Positions 44,672-53,992 of a stretch of DNA of 64,000 bases are shown piece by piece (position 1 is the stretch's first letter; every line of letters starts with the position of its first letter). The stretch covers positions 62,001 to 126,000 of the forward strand of contig NZ_LFLT01000007.1 in NCBI RefSeq assembly GCF_001189955.1, in the 5' to 3' direction. The position numbers and the translations under genes were made by a program. Under the pieces are notes generated by a model that ran no database searches, was not told where the DNA came from, and saw only the letters and a list, made by a program, of their open reading frames with translations. This stretch comes from Herbaspirillum chlorophenolicum (lineage in GTDB: Bacteria; Pseudomonadota; Gammaproteobacteria; Burkholderiales; Burkholderiaceae_D).

Positions 44672-47315
44672 TCTATTCAGCACCACACAAAAAGATTCAG
44701 GCCCGGTGGAATGCCTTGGTCAGACATTCCCCAGCGAGCAAGCCCGGCGGGAGCACTTCACCAAGCTGCTGGCCGAGAAGCTGCAAGACCCGGCGTTTCG
44801 CCAGCAGGAAGGTTTTCCGCAGGGCACGGATGCAGCCATCCTCGCCATGTCCGATCCGCCGTACTACACCGCCTGCCCGAACCCGTGGCTGGCGGAGTTC
44901 GTTCAGCACTATGGTAGGCCATACGCATCGTCTGAGTCATACAGCAGAACGCCCTTTGTCTCAGATGTCAGCGAAGGAAAGAACGACCCCGTCTACAACG
45001 CTCATTCATACCATACGAAGGTTCCCCACAAGGCAATCGTTCACTACATAGAGCACTACACGAAGCCTGGCGACATCGTCCTTGATGGTTTTTGTGGTAC
45101 CGGAATGACAGGTGTCGCGGCACAGCTAACTGGTCGGCATGCCGTCCTGTGTGACCTATCGCCGCTTGCAACCTTTTTGGCCGCCAACTTTTGCACTACA
45201 ACTACGGCGATCGATTTCAAGGGAAAGATCGAAGGTGTGATGGCAAAAGTTAACGACTCGGTTGAGCCGCTGTACCGCCGTGATACAGGCTGGAGCGATT
45301 TCACAATCTACTCGGCCATTGTCGAGTGTTCGAACTGTCAGCATCAGTTCGATCAGTGGTCGGAGAGCTTTGACCCTGATTCAAGGAATGTTGCTGCGGA
45401 AATGAAATGTCCGTCCTGCGGTTCAAAGATTGCATCCAAAACACTGACACACGTTCGCACGGCGATCCGTGATCCGATTCTAGATGCTGTCATTCAAACA
45501 AAGAAACGGATCCAGCGGTTTGCGAGGATCCGACCATCGAGTGGTGCAGCCATGGATATTTGGTTGAGCGAAGACGGGAACTCCTACGACGATGTCGAGG
45601 CCGAATTGCGGCAGCTTAATGTTCCCATAGTCGATTTGCCGACCATGTACGAGAGCCATTACAAACGCAACCTTGCTTTGGAGGGGGTGACTCACTTCCA
45701 TCACTTCTATACGCCTAGGAACTTACTGGCCTGTGCGCGGCTATGGAATCACCTACAAGTTGGCGATCCATTGTTTCGGTTTGCTTTCCTCAACACATCT
45801 TGGCATGCAACCTTGATGCGCCGCTATAACGCTGGCGGTGGGCATAGGCCCAAGACGAACACACTGTACATACCGGCGCTTTCATCTGAAGGGCGCGTAA
45901 GCAAGATCTACGAGAAAAAGCTCGAAGATATCGTCCGATTCCTTGACGCGAAGAGGGGTGTGACACTCCGTCCTGCTGTCAGTACGGGGGCTGCTTCTAA
46001 GCTGGCGGATCTGCCAGACTCCTCGATTGATTATGTGTTCGTCGATCCGCCATTCGGGTCGAACATAATGTACTCCGACTTGAACTTCCTGTGGGAGTGC
46101 TGGCTCGGTGTTCGCACGAACACAGCCTCCGAAGCAATAGAGAATCATGTTCAGAAGAAGGGCGTAACCGAGTATCGTGCACTCATTCGGGCATGCTTCT
46201 CAGAGTTCTACCGAGTGCTGAAGCCCGGAAGATGGATGACAGTCGAATTTTCAAATACGAGTGCTGCCATTTGGAACAGCATTCAAAGTAGTCTTTCAGA
46301 AGCGGGATTTGTTATCGCAAATGTCTCGACGCTGGATAAGAAACAGCGAAGCATCAACTCCTACACGTCGACAACTGCAGTCAAACAGGATCTTGTCATT
46401 TCTGCCTATAAGCCGAATGGCGGGCTGGAGCAGCGTTTCTCGGAACGTGGGGCGACACCGGAATCGGCGTGGGACTTTGTTCAAACCCACTTGAGGCAGC
46501 TTCCAGTCGTGAAGCTGAGGGGTAGTGAGTTGGAATACATCGCTGAACGCGACCCGCGCATCCTGTTCGACCGCATGGTGGCGTGGTTCGTCCGGCACAG
46601 CGCGCCGGTGCCGCTTTCCAGTCAGGAATTTCAGGACGGCCTGCGCAACCGCTTCCCCGAACGCGACGGCATGGTCTTTCTCGCCGATCAGGTGGCCGAA
46701 TACGACAAGAAGCGCGCGCAAGTGGCGCAAGCGCCGCAGATGGAGCTGTTCGTCAGCGATGAGCGCAGCGCCATCGACTGGGCGGCGGATTACCTGAAGG
46801 CGCGGCCTTCCACCTATCAGGACATCCACCCCGAGTTCATCAAACAGTTGGGTGCAGGATGGAAGAAGCACGAAACCCGCCCAGAACTCTCGGCGCTGCT
46901 GGAAGCCAACTTCTTGCGCTTTGACGGCGTTGATGAAGTGCCCAGTCAGATTCACCGTTACCTGTCCACCAACTACCACGACCTGCGCAGCTTGGAGAAG
47001 AACGATCCGCGCCTGATCGCCAAGGCTCGGGATCGCTGGTACGTGCCCGATCCGAACAAGGCGCAAGACCTGGAGAAGAAGCGCGAGAAGGCGCTGCTCA
47101 AGGAGTTCGAGGTCTATCGGTCGTTCACGGGCCGCAAGATCAAGGAATCGCGTCTGGAAGTGCTGCGCGCGGGTTTCCGCGCCGCGTGGGCGGGCAAGGA
47201 TTACGCCACCATCCTCGCAATCGCCAACAAGCTGCCGGAAGCCACGCTGCAAGAGGACGAAAAGCTGCTGACCCTGTACGACATGGCGCTGACCCGTACC
47301 GAGGACGGTATCTGA
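44664..47315 (+). CDS. pglXI: BREX-3 adenine-specific DNA methyltransferase PglXI
   Basis: This 883-residue protein matches the type 3 BREX methyltransferase group (COG1743, adenine methylase with zinc ribbon). DPPY (64-67) and DPPF (461-464) are catalytic-type motifs, and the SAM-binding motif is DGFCGTGMTG (141-150). The zinc ribbon cysteines are C222, C225, C249 and C252. It marks host DNA as self and is required for defence. The coding sequence from about 44.93 to 46.5 kb is visibly less GC-rich than both ends (46021-46080 is 48% GC; 46621-46680 is 62%), so the catalytic/recognition core may have been exchanged. Confidence 0.9.
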   Translation: MTNLFSTTQKDSGPVECLGQTFPSEQARREHFTKLLAEKLQDPAFRQQEGFPQGTDAAILAMSDPPYYTACPNPWLAEFVQHYGRPYASSESYSRTPFVSDVSEGKNDPVYNAHSYHTKVPHKAIVHYIEHYTKPGDIVLDGFCGTGMTGVAAQLTGRHAVLCDLSPLATFLAANFCTTTTAIDFKGKIEGVMAKVNDSVEPLYRRDTGWSDFTIYSAIVECSNCQHQFDQWSESFDPDSRNVAAEMKCPSCGSKIASKTLTHVRTAIRDPILDAVIQTKKRIQRFARIRPSSGAAMDIWLSEDGNSYDDVEAELRQLNVPIVDLPTMYESHYKRNLALEGVTHFHHFYTPRNLLACARLWNHLQVGDPLFRFAFLNTSWHATLMRRYNAGGGHRPKTNTLYIPALSSEGRVSKIYEKKLEDIVRFLDAKRGVTLRPAVSTGAASKLADLPDSSIDYVFVDPPFGSNIMYSDLNFLWECWLGVRTNTASEAIENHVQKKGVTEYRALIRACFSEFYRVLKPGRWMTVEFSNTSAAIWNSIQSSLSEAGFVIANVSTLDKKQRSINSYTSTTAVKQDLVISAYKPNGGLEQRFSERGATPESAWDFVQTHLRQLPVVKLRGSELEYIAERDPRILFDRMVAWFVRHSAPVPLSSQEFQDGLRNRFPERDGMVFLADQVAEYDKKRAQVAQAPQMELFVSDERSAIDWAADYLKARPSTYQDIHPEFIKQLGAGWKKHETRPELSALLEANFLRFDGVDEVPSQIHRYLSTNYHDLRSLEKNDPRLIAKARDRWYVPDPNKAQDLEKKREKALLKEFEVYRSFTGRKIKESRLEVLRAGFRAAWAGKDYATILAIANKLPEATLQEDEKLLTLYDMALTRTEDGI

Positions 47316-47337
47316 TGAGCCCACGCGGAGCCGCTCG

Positions 47338-49128
47338 ATGAACCAAGACGAATTGCTGGCACGACTCAACGGCATCGAATGGAACGATTTCGAGTGCAAA
47401 AAGGCGCAGCGCGGCGTGCCGGAAGATGCCTACAGAACCGTGTCGGCATTTGCCAATACGGCAGGCGGCTGGCTGGTGTTTGGTGTCAGTGAGGCCAATG
47501 GTCGGCTGGAAGTGACCGGCGTTGAGGAACCCGACAAGGTTCAGAACGATTTTCTGGCGGTGCTGCGTGGTGGGCAAAAGCTGAACCGGGTGATTGCGGT
47601 AGAGCCGCATCGCTTTGAGATCGACGGCAAGCATGTGTTTGCCTTCTACATCCCGGAGATGCCACGCCTGGAGAAGCCGGTTTACCTCAAAGGCGACCCG
47701 CGCCAGAGTTACCTGCGACGCGGCGCGGGCGATGAACAGTTCACACAAAGTGAGCTGGAGCGATTTTTGCGCGACGCGGCGCAAGAGCGGTATGACGGCA
47801 CGGTGCTTACCGAGCTTGCTGCGGACGCCTGCTTCGATCTGGATACCGTCAAGTGGTATCAGGCCCAGTTTGCACGGCGTAACCCTGAGCACGCCGAGAT
47901 CACCGACCCGATTGCCTTCCTGCTGAACTGGAATTTCGTGGTCGAGCAAGGCGGCAAACTGCACCCCACCCGTGCAGGCGTGCTGCTGTTTGGCACGGGC
48001 CGTTTTGTGCGCCAGATACTGCCCAGGCCGGTGCTGGACTATCAGCGCATCGACACCGCTTTTGAGCAGTGGTCTGCCGAGCAGCGCTGGCATGACCGCT
48101 ATGTGTTCGAGGAGAACGTCTTTCAGACCTGGCAGGGCCTGGTAGCGCGCTATATGCGCATCGCCGAGCACCCGTTCTCGCTCGATCCGGCCACCCTGCG
48201 CCGCAACGATGATCCGCCCGACTATGTGGCTTTCCGTGAAGCGGCCATCAACCTGCTGATCCACCAGGACTACGGCGACCACGGGCGCAAGGCATCCATC
48301 AAGCTGTTTACCGACCGCACGGTGTTCTGGAACCCAGGCGATGCCTTCGCTACCGAAGCCGAGCTGTTGGACCCCACCGAAAAGGAAGTGCGCAATCCGG
48401 CCATCGTCAAGGCGTTTCGCCGCATTGGTCTGTCAGATCAGGCCGGCACCGGTATTCGCGCCATCTTCCGCAACTGGCATGAGCTGGGGCGCACCCCACC
48501 CCAGTTGAAGAACGACAAGGCGCGTAAGGAATTTGAGCTGGTGCTGATCAACAAGCCCTTGGTCACCGAGGCCATGCAGCGCTTGCGCCAAACCCTGGGG
48601 GCGAACTTGACGCCCGAGCAGGCGGATGTGCTGGCGTTGTCGCTGTCGCTGCCAGACGGGGAGCCGCTCACCCTCACGGCAATCCGCAGCCTGGGTATCA
48701 GCACTACCCAGCAAGCCCGCGCCGTGGCCGACCATCTGGTGCGGCAGCAACTGCTCGATCCGCTCAGCGATACCCAGTTTCAGGCCCGCGAGGCGATTCG
48801 TCAGCGCTTTGCCCAAGAGGCGCAAGCACAGGCCAGGGATCAAGCCGGGGCCAGGTCGGGACCAAGTCGGGACCAAGTCGGGCCTAAGTTGGGACTCAGT
48901 GCTGAGCAACACAGGATGTTGGCTCAGATGACCGATGAACACGATGTGGCCACCTTGATGCAGTGGGTCGGTCGCAGCAACAGGAGCAAGTTCCGCGAGG
49001 TGGTGTTGACGCCTTTGCTGGCATTGGATCTGGTCGAAATGACCATCCCTGACAAGCCTAACAGCAGCAAACAGCGCTATCGCCTGACCGCACAAGGCAG
49101 AGCGCTGCGCGATGAGGTGGGCCAATGA
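47338..49128 (+). CDS. AlbA_2 (Schlafen-like) ATP-binding protein
   Basis: The 596-residue protein begins with an AlbA_2/divergent AAA-4 domain (about 10-130, FECKKAQRGVPEDAYRTVSAFANTAGGWLVFGV). A RecG-like ATP-binding C-terminal domain of HATPase_c_4 type follows (about 280-400, REAAINLLIHQDY and GLSDQAGTGIRAI), then a helical tail with winged-helix character. AlbA_2 proteins are related to Schlafen nucleases and occur in several defence systems. It is not part of the canonical BREX-3 set. The start at 47338 has CGGAG upstream; the end overlaps brxHII by four bases. An 11-bp tandem repeat lies near codons 501-519. Confidence 0.85.
   Translation: MNQDELLARLNGIEWNDFECKKAQRGVPEDAYRTVSAFANTAGGWLVFGVSEANGRLEVTGVEEPDKVQNDFLAVLRGGQKLNRVIAVEPHRFEIDGKHVFAFYIPEMPRLEKPVYLKGDPRQSYLRRGAGDEQFTQSELERFLRDAAQERYDGTVLTELAADACFDLDTVKWYQAQFARRNPEHAEITDPIAFLLNWNFVVEQGGKLHPTRAGVLLFGTGRFVRQILPRPVLDYQRIDTAFEQWSAEQRWHDRYVFEENVFQTWQGLVARYMRIAEHPFSLDPATLRRNDDPPDYVAFREAAINLLIHQDYGDHGRKASIKLFTDRTVFWNPGDAFATEAELLDPTEKEVRNPAIVKAFRRIGLSDQAGTGIRAIFRNWHELGRTPPQLKNDKARKEFELVLINKPLVTEAMQRLRQTLGANLTPEQADVLALSLSLPDGEPLTLTAIRSLGISTTQQARAVADHLVRQQLLDPLSDTQFQAREAIRQRFAQEAQAQARDQAGARSGPSRDQVGPKLGLSAEQHRMLAQMTDEHDVATLMQWVGRSNRSKFREVVLTPLLALDLVEMTIPDKPNSSKQRYRLTAQGRALRDEVGQ
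48840..48894 (+). repeat. Tandem 11-bp repeat inside the AlbA_2 gene
   Basis: Five units based on CCAAGTCGGGA run head to tail: two exact or nearly exact copies at 48862-48883, single or few-base variants at 48851-48861 and 48884-48894, and a more degenerate one at 48840-48850. Because 11 is not a multiple of three, gain or loss of one unit shifts the frame. The present copy number leaves the gene open. The repeat encodes a Gly/Ser/Arg-rich linker. Confidence 0.85.
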
Positions 49129-51953
49129 CGCAAGCCGGGCGCGACTTCACCGTCGGCAATTGGTGCTGGTTCACCAGGCAGGCATCGCCGTGCCGGGTGA
49201 TCGAGCGGCAGGACGTGTGGGGCGAGGTGGCCTACCGCGTGTGGCTGCCAGCCAAGGACGCGGTGGTGCGTGCACGGGCGGTTGACCTGGCCGCACTGGA
49301 AAGCGTGCGCCCGAGTGTGGAGCAGATTCTGCACACCACGGCGGCAGCCAAGCTGCTGGATGCGCTGGAGGACAACCTGCTGTTGGCGCCGATCCAGTCC
49401 AGCGTGGTGCCGCTACCGCACCAGCTTTATGCACTGAACCGCGCCATCAGCCGCGACCGTATCCGCTACCTGCTGGCCGATGAGGTGGGCCTGGGCAAGA
49501 CCATCGAGGCCGGTTTGGTGCTGCGCGAGTTGAAATTGCGTGGCCGCGTGAAGCGCATCCTGGTGGTGGCGCCCAAGGGGCTGGTACGCCAGTGGCAGGC
49601 GGAAATGCGCCTGCACTTTGGCGAGACGTTTCAGTTCATCGAGCCGTCCGAGCTGGCGGCCTTCCGCCAGTGGCGCAGCGGCGGCGCGGGCGAGGAAGAG
49701 AACCTGTGGCGCATGCACGACCAGGTGATTTGCTCGCTGGACTCGGTCAAACCCATGGAAAGTCGGCGAGGCTGGAGCCTGGAGCAACTCAACACCTACA
49801 ACCGCGAGCGCTTCGAGGACCTGATCTCGGCGTCGTGGGATCTGGTCATCATCGACGAAGCCCACCGCATGGGCGGCAGCACCGAGCAGGTGGCCCGCTA
49901 CAAGTTGGGCGCGGCGCTGGCCGAAGCATCGCCCTATCTCTTGCTGCTGTCGGCCACGCCGCACCAGGGCAAGACCGACCAGTTCATGCGGCTGATGCAG
50001 TTGCTCGACCGGGAAGCCTTCCCGGATGAGGGCAGCGTCAACCGTGAGCGGGTGCGGCCTTTCGTGATTCGCACCGAAAAGCGCGCATCCATTAATGCCG
50101 AAGGCCAGCCGCTGTTCAAGCCGCGCGTGACCCGGCTGCAGGCAGTGGCTTGGCAGGCACGCCATGGCTCGCAGCAGCGCCTGTATGAGGCGGTGACCGA
50201 CTATGTGCGCCACGGCTACAACCAGGCCATGGCGGCCAAGCAGCGCCACATCGGCTTTTTGATGATCCTGATGCAGCGGCTGGTGACATCCAGCACAGCG
50301 GCCATCCGCACCACGCTGGAAAAGCGCCAGGCCCTGCTTGATGTGCCGCAGCCCCAGGCCAACCTGTTTGAGCACACCAGCACCGACGAATGGGCAGACC
50401 TCGACGGCCAGTCTCAGGTGGATCTGGCTATGCAGTCCAGTGGCTGGGAGCTGGAGAAGTCCGAAGTCGAGATGCTGCTGGAGCTGGCCCGCGAAACCGA
50501 GGCCGCCGGCACCGACGCCAAGGCTGAAGCGCTGCTGGAGCTGATCTACAAGCTGCAGCAGGAAGAAGGCGATCCGGCGCTGAAGGTGCTGATCTTCACC
50601 GAGTTCGTGCCCACCCAAGCCATGCTGGCCGACTTCCTGGAAAGCCGTGGTTTCTCGGTGACGACGCTCAACGGCAGCATGGATCTGGAAGCGCGCACCC
50701 GTGCGCAGCAGGCGTTCTCCAAGGATGTGCGCGTGCTGATTTCGACGGACGCCGGCGGTGAAGGTCTGAACCTGCAGTTCTGTCACGTCATCGTCAACTT
50801 CGACATGCCGTGGAACCCAATGCGGATCGAACAGCGCATTGGCCGGGTGGACCGTATCGGCCAGAAGCATGTGGTGCGTGCCATCAACTTCGTGCTTGAA
50901 GACACGGTAGAGCACCGCGTGCGCCAAGTGCTGGAAGAAAAACTGGAGGTCATCGCGCAGGAGTTCGGCGTCGATAAGGCGGCCGACGTGATGGACTCGG
51001 TCGAAGCCGACCCGATCTTCGACGAGCTGTTCGTGCATGGCTTGCAGAACCCGGAAGCCATCGAGCAGGAGTGCGACGCGGTGGTGTCCCAACTACGATC
51101 CACCCTGTCAGAGTCCCAGAGCAACAGCGATCTGCTCACCACCGAGCACGATCTGGACGCCGAGGATGCCCGCAAGTGGCGTGATCACCCGGCGCAGTTC
51201 TGGCTGGAGCGGGCCATCATCAACGGGCTGGCTGCGCGCGGCGGCTCAGCAACGAAGGCTGGCAAAGCGTGGCAAGTGAAGTGGGCGGACGGCAGCGAGT
51301 CGGCCCAGGCCTGTTTTGACGCGCGCACGGCGGATGAAAACCCGGCGTTGGAATGGGTCACCATGGAAGACCCGCGCGCTCGGGCAGTGATCAGCGAGCT
51401 ACCGCGCTTTGTCGCCGGGCAGCCGCTGCCGGTGATCCGCGTGACCGGCTTGCCCGATTCGGTGCGCGGCATCTGGTCGCTATGGGAGATCAGCCTGGCG
51501 GCTGAGGGCCAAATGGGTGAGGCATGGCACCGCAAGCGCTTCCTGCCGGTGTTCATCAACGAGGAAGGTCGCCCCTTTGTGCCAACAGCCAAGCGCGTAT
51601 GGGATTTGCTGCTGACTGAAACCGTAGACGTGCATGCCGTGACCGGTGCCGAGGCGTCGGCGAAGTGGTTTGAAGCATCCCATGCAGCGGCCAGTACCCA
51701 GGGTGAGCGGATCTTCACCGAGCTGCTGACCGAACACCGCGACCGGTTGAAGGAAGAACGCGAACGGGCGCTGTATGCCTTCGAGGCCCGAGGCCAGGCC
51801 ATTGGGCGAATCGGCCTGCCCGCCGTGCGCGAGCACCGCCGCAAGCGGCTGCAACAGGAACACGATGCACGCATGGCCGCCCTGGACGACATGGAGGTCA
51901 GCGTGCCGGATTTGAACGCCGTGATGTTGGTGCGCGTCGGAGGTGAGGCATGA
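49125..51953 (+). CDS. brxHII: BREX-3 SNF2-like helicase BrxHII
   Basis: The 942-residue DNA helicase/translocase of the SNF2/RapA type has Walker A in ADEVGLGKTIEAG (118-130), a DEAH box at 244-247 (IIDEAHRMGG), and in the second RecA lobe STDAGGEGLNLQ and IEQRIGRVDRIGQ. The C-terminal third is specific to BrxHII. It is a core gene of type 3 BREX, where it follows pglXI. Here an AlbA_2 gene separates the two. It overlaps the AlbA_2 stop (ATGA) and the pglZ start (ATGA). Confidence 0.9.
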   Translation: MTQAGRDFTVGNWCWFTRQASPCRVIERQDVWGEVAYRVWLPAKDAVVRARAVDLAALESVRPSVEQILHTTAAAKLLDALEDNLLLAPIQSSVVPLPHQLYALNRAISRDRIRYLLADEVGLGKTIEAGLVLRELKLRGRVKRILVVAPKGLVRQWQAEMRLHFGETFQFIEPSELAAFRQWRSGGAGEEENLWRMHDQVICSLDSVKPMESRRGWSLEQLNTYNRERFEDLISASWDLVIIDEAHRMGGSTEQVARYKLGAALAEASPYLLLLSATPHQGKTDQFMRLMQLLDREAFPDEGSVNRERVRPFVIRTEKRASINAEGQPLFKPRVTRLQAVAWQARHGSQQRLYEAVTDYVRHGYNQAMAAKQRHIGFLMILMQRLVTSSTAAIRTTLEKRQALLDVPQPQANLFEHTSTDEWADLDGQSQVDLAMQSSGWELEKSEVEMLLELARETEAAGTDAKAEALLELIYKLQQEEGDPALKVLIFTEFVPTQAMLADFLESRGFSVTTLNGSMDLEARTRAQQAFSKDVRVLISTDAGGEGLNLQFCHVIVNFDMPWNPMRIEQRIGRVDRIGQKHVVRAINFVLEDTVEHRVRQVLEEKLEVIAQEFGVDKAADVMDSVEADPIFDELFVHGLQNPEAIEQECDAVVSQLRSTLSESQSNSDLLTTEHDLDAEDARKWRDHPAQFWLERAIINGLAARGGSATKAGKAWQVKWADGSESAQACFDARTADENPALEWVTMEDPRARAVISELPRFVAGQPLPVIRVTGLPDSVRGIWSLWEISLAAEGQMGEAWHRKRFLPVFINEEGRPFVPTAKRVWDLLLTETVDVHAVTGAEASAKWFEASHAAASTQGERIFTELLTEHRDRLKEERERALYAFEARGQAIGRIGLPAVREHRRKRLQQEHDARMAALDDMEVSVPDLNAVMLVRVGGEA

Positions 51954-53992
51954 GCCTTTGGACGGAGCGCATCCTGAGTCACTTCACGGTCGATCTCACC
52001 CGGCTGTGGGTGGCCTGCGACCCCGACGATGTGCTGCTGGATGAAAAGCTGCTAACCGAACTGCGCAGCCGGGGCTTCGAGCTGATGCTGTACGAAGACC
52101 CGTTCGCCTTCCGTGCGGAGTACGAGGAACGCTACCGCGCAGCATGGGATCGGGGGGAGCAAGGGCCAGCGCCTTCGTTGGTTCTGCATTTGCGCAGCGC
52201 CGATGCGAATGCCTTGCCGTGGGACATCGTGCATCACGGGCGTGTGGTTCGGCTCAGTCTTGCTGAGATTTTTCCCAGGCTGGCATACAGCGCGGTACAG
52301 CAAGTCGAGCCGGAGCATTTTGCCGGGCTGTTTCATGCCCACCAGACCGAATTGCAGTCTGCGCGCGGCGAGAACGAATCGAAGGACTTCATCCTCGAAC
52401 ACGTCTACCAGCTTGCGCCCAGGTCTATCCGTAACCCGGTGGACTTCTGGCGCGAACTGCTGCGGATGCACTTTGCCAACCGCTCGTTGCCGCCCCTGTT
52501 CGCCCAGCACGCCGCAGGCATCATCCAAGGCAAGGGGCTGTTCACGGGCCTTCCCGTTGCCACCTGGCTGGCTTCCAAGAGCGCGCTGCTGCGCGTAGTG
52601 CAGGACGCATGGAATCGCTACCTGACGGCGCTGGGGCTGGATGGCACCCGTACAGGGGAGCCGCCGCCACCCGCTTATTGTGAAAAAGATGGCGTGGCCG
52701 GGATCGAGATTCCGTTCGACCACTCCGATGTGCAGGTGCTGGTCGATTCCATGTTTCTCGACGGCAGCTTGCATCCGCTGGCAGTACACAGCGTTCCGGC
52801 GGCGATGCCGAGCTGGATCAAGGCCGGCATTGTTCAGGACCCGGCGGCGTTGCAGGCTTTGGTGCTCAAAGGCATCGATGGCCTGATCGGGACGACGCCA
52901 ACAGCAGCCTCTTCGCACAAGGACTGGGGCGAGTTTGCCAAGCGTTACGGTGAAATCCTGGCCCGCACGCAGGGCCTGCCGGGCACCGAAGGCAGCGCGA
53001 GCCTGCCGGCCATGTCTCAACAAATCGGGGAACGGATCAAGACCTTGCAGGCGCAATCAGACGAACATCTGCAAGCCTGGGTCGCGGCCAAGCATTACGC
53101 CGACCTGATCCTGCAGCCGGTGAGCAAAGGCCCGGTGATGGTGCACCACGTACCGCGCTTCTTGCGCCATCGGCGATCCGCAGGGGAAACCAAGCTCGCT
53201 TTGCTGGTCTTCGACGGGCTGGCCTTCGACCAGTGGGTGCAGATCCGCGAGCGGCTGATTGCCACCACAAAGCGCTTCGCATTTGACGAGGGAACCGCGT
53301 TCGCATGGCTGCCGACGGTGACCTCGGTGTCACGCCAGGCACTATTCTCTGGCCTGAAGCCGCGCGAGTTCGAGGACTCCATTGACCGCACGGACAAAGA
53401 GGAATCCTTGTGGAAGACGTTTTGGCAGAACGAAGGCGTCAACTCGAATGAGGTGATGTATCGACGCGCACTGCGTCAGATCAATCAGCTCGACGCACTG
53501 GAAGCCGATTTGATCGACCGGCGCCCGAAGGTGGTGGGCCTGGTCATCGATGAGGTGGATGAGCGGCTCCACAAGGAGCGATCCAAGAAAGACGTGGCGA
53601 TGTGGATCGGCAACTGGTTGACGACTGGTTTCGTTGACCGGCTGTTTTCGATGCTGCTGGACAAGGGGTTTCACATCTACCTCACGGCGGACCACGGCAA
53701 CGTGGAGTCCACCGGCGTCGGCAGACCTAACCAGGGCGTGATTGCCGAGACGCGCGGCGAGCGCGTGCGGGTGTATCGGAGTGAGCCATTGCTGGCCGAC
53801 TCCGCAGCGGCCTATCCCAGCACGGTCAGGCTGGACGTCGCAGGCCTTCCCGCGAACTTCATGCCCCTGTTCGCAGGCGGACGAACCGCCTTTGTGCCGG
53901 AGGGCGACCAGGTGGTGGTCCACGGCGGGGTGTCGGTCGAAGAACTGATCGTGCCCTTTGTGAAAGTCAGTTATGTGATAGGTACCGAATGA
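51950..53992 (+). CDS. pglZ: BREX-3 alkaline-phosphatase-fold protein PglZ
   Basis: PglZ is the marker gene shared by all BREX types. This 680-residue version contains the alkaline-phosphatase-superfamily metal motifs LLVFDGLAFDQW and YLTADHGNVESTG (about residue 580), and an N-terminal helical region of unknown fold. PglZ proteins of other BREX types can act as nucleases or phosphodiesterases, but the target here is unknown. It is joined to brxHII and to the following gene by four-base overlaps. Confidence 0.92.
   Translation: MSLWTERILSHFTVDLTRLWVACDPDDVLLDEKLLTELRSRGFELMLYEDPFAFRAEYEERYRAAWDRGEQGPAPSLVLHLRSADANALPWDIVHHGRVVRLSLAEIFPRLAYSAVQQVEPEHFAGLFHAHQTELQSARGENESKDFILEHVYQLAPRSIRNPVDFWRELLRMHFANRSLPPLFAQHAAGIIQGKGLFTGLPVATWLASKSALLRVVQDAWNRYLTALGLDGTRTGEPPPPAYCEKDGVAGIEIPFDHSDVQVLVDSMFLDGSLHPLAVHSVPAAMPSWIKAGIVQDPAALQALVLKGIDGLIGTTPTAASSHKDWGEFAKRYGEILARTQGLPGTEGSASLPAMSQQIGERIKTLQAQSDEHLQAWVAAKHYADLILQPVSKGPVMVHHVPRFLRHRRSAGETKLALLVFDGLAFDQWVQIRERLIATTKRFAFDEGTAFAWLPTVTSVSRQALFSGLKPREFEDSIDRTDKEESLWKTFWQNEGVNSNEVMYRRALRQINQLDALEADLIDRRPKVVGLVIDEVDERLHKERSKKDVAMWIGNWLTTGFVDRLFSMLLDKGFHIYLTADHGNVESTGVGRPNQGVIAETRGERVRVYRSEPLLADSAAAYPSTVRLDVAGLPANFMPLFAGGRTAFVPEGDQVVVHGGVSVEELIVPFVKVSYVIGTE

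Noticed and set aside
49413..51092. Long open frame (559 codons) opposite brxHII
   Set aside because: Antisense shadow; the helicase motifs are on the plus strand.
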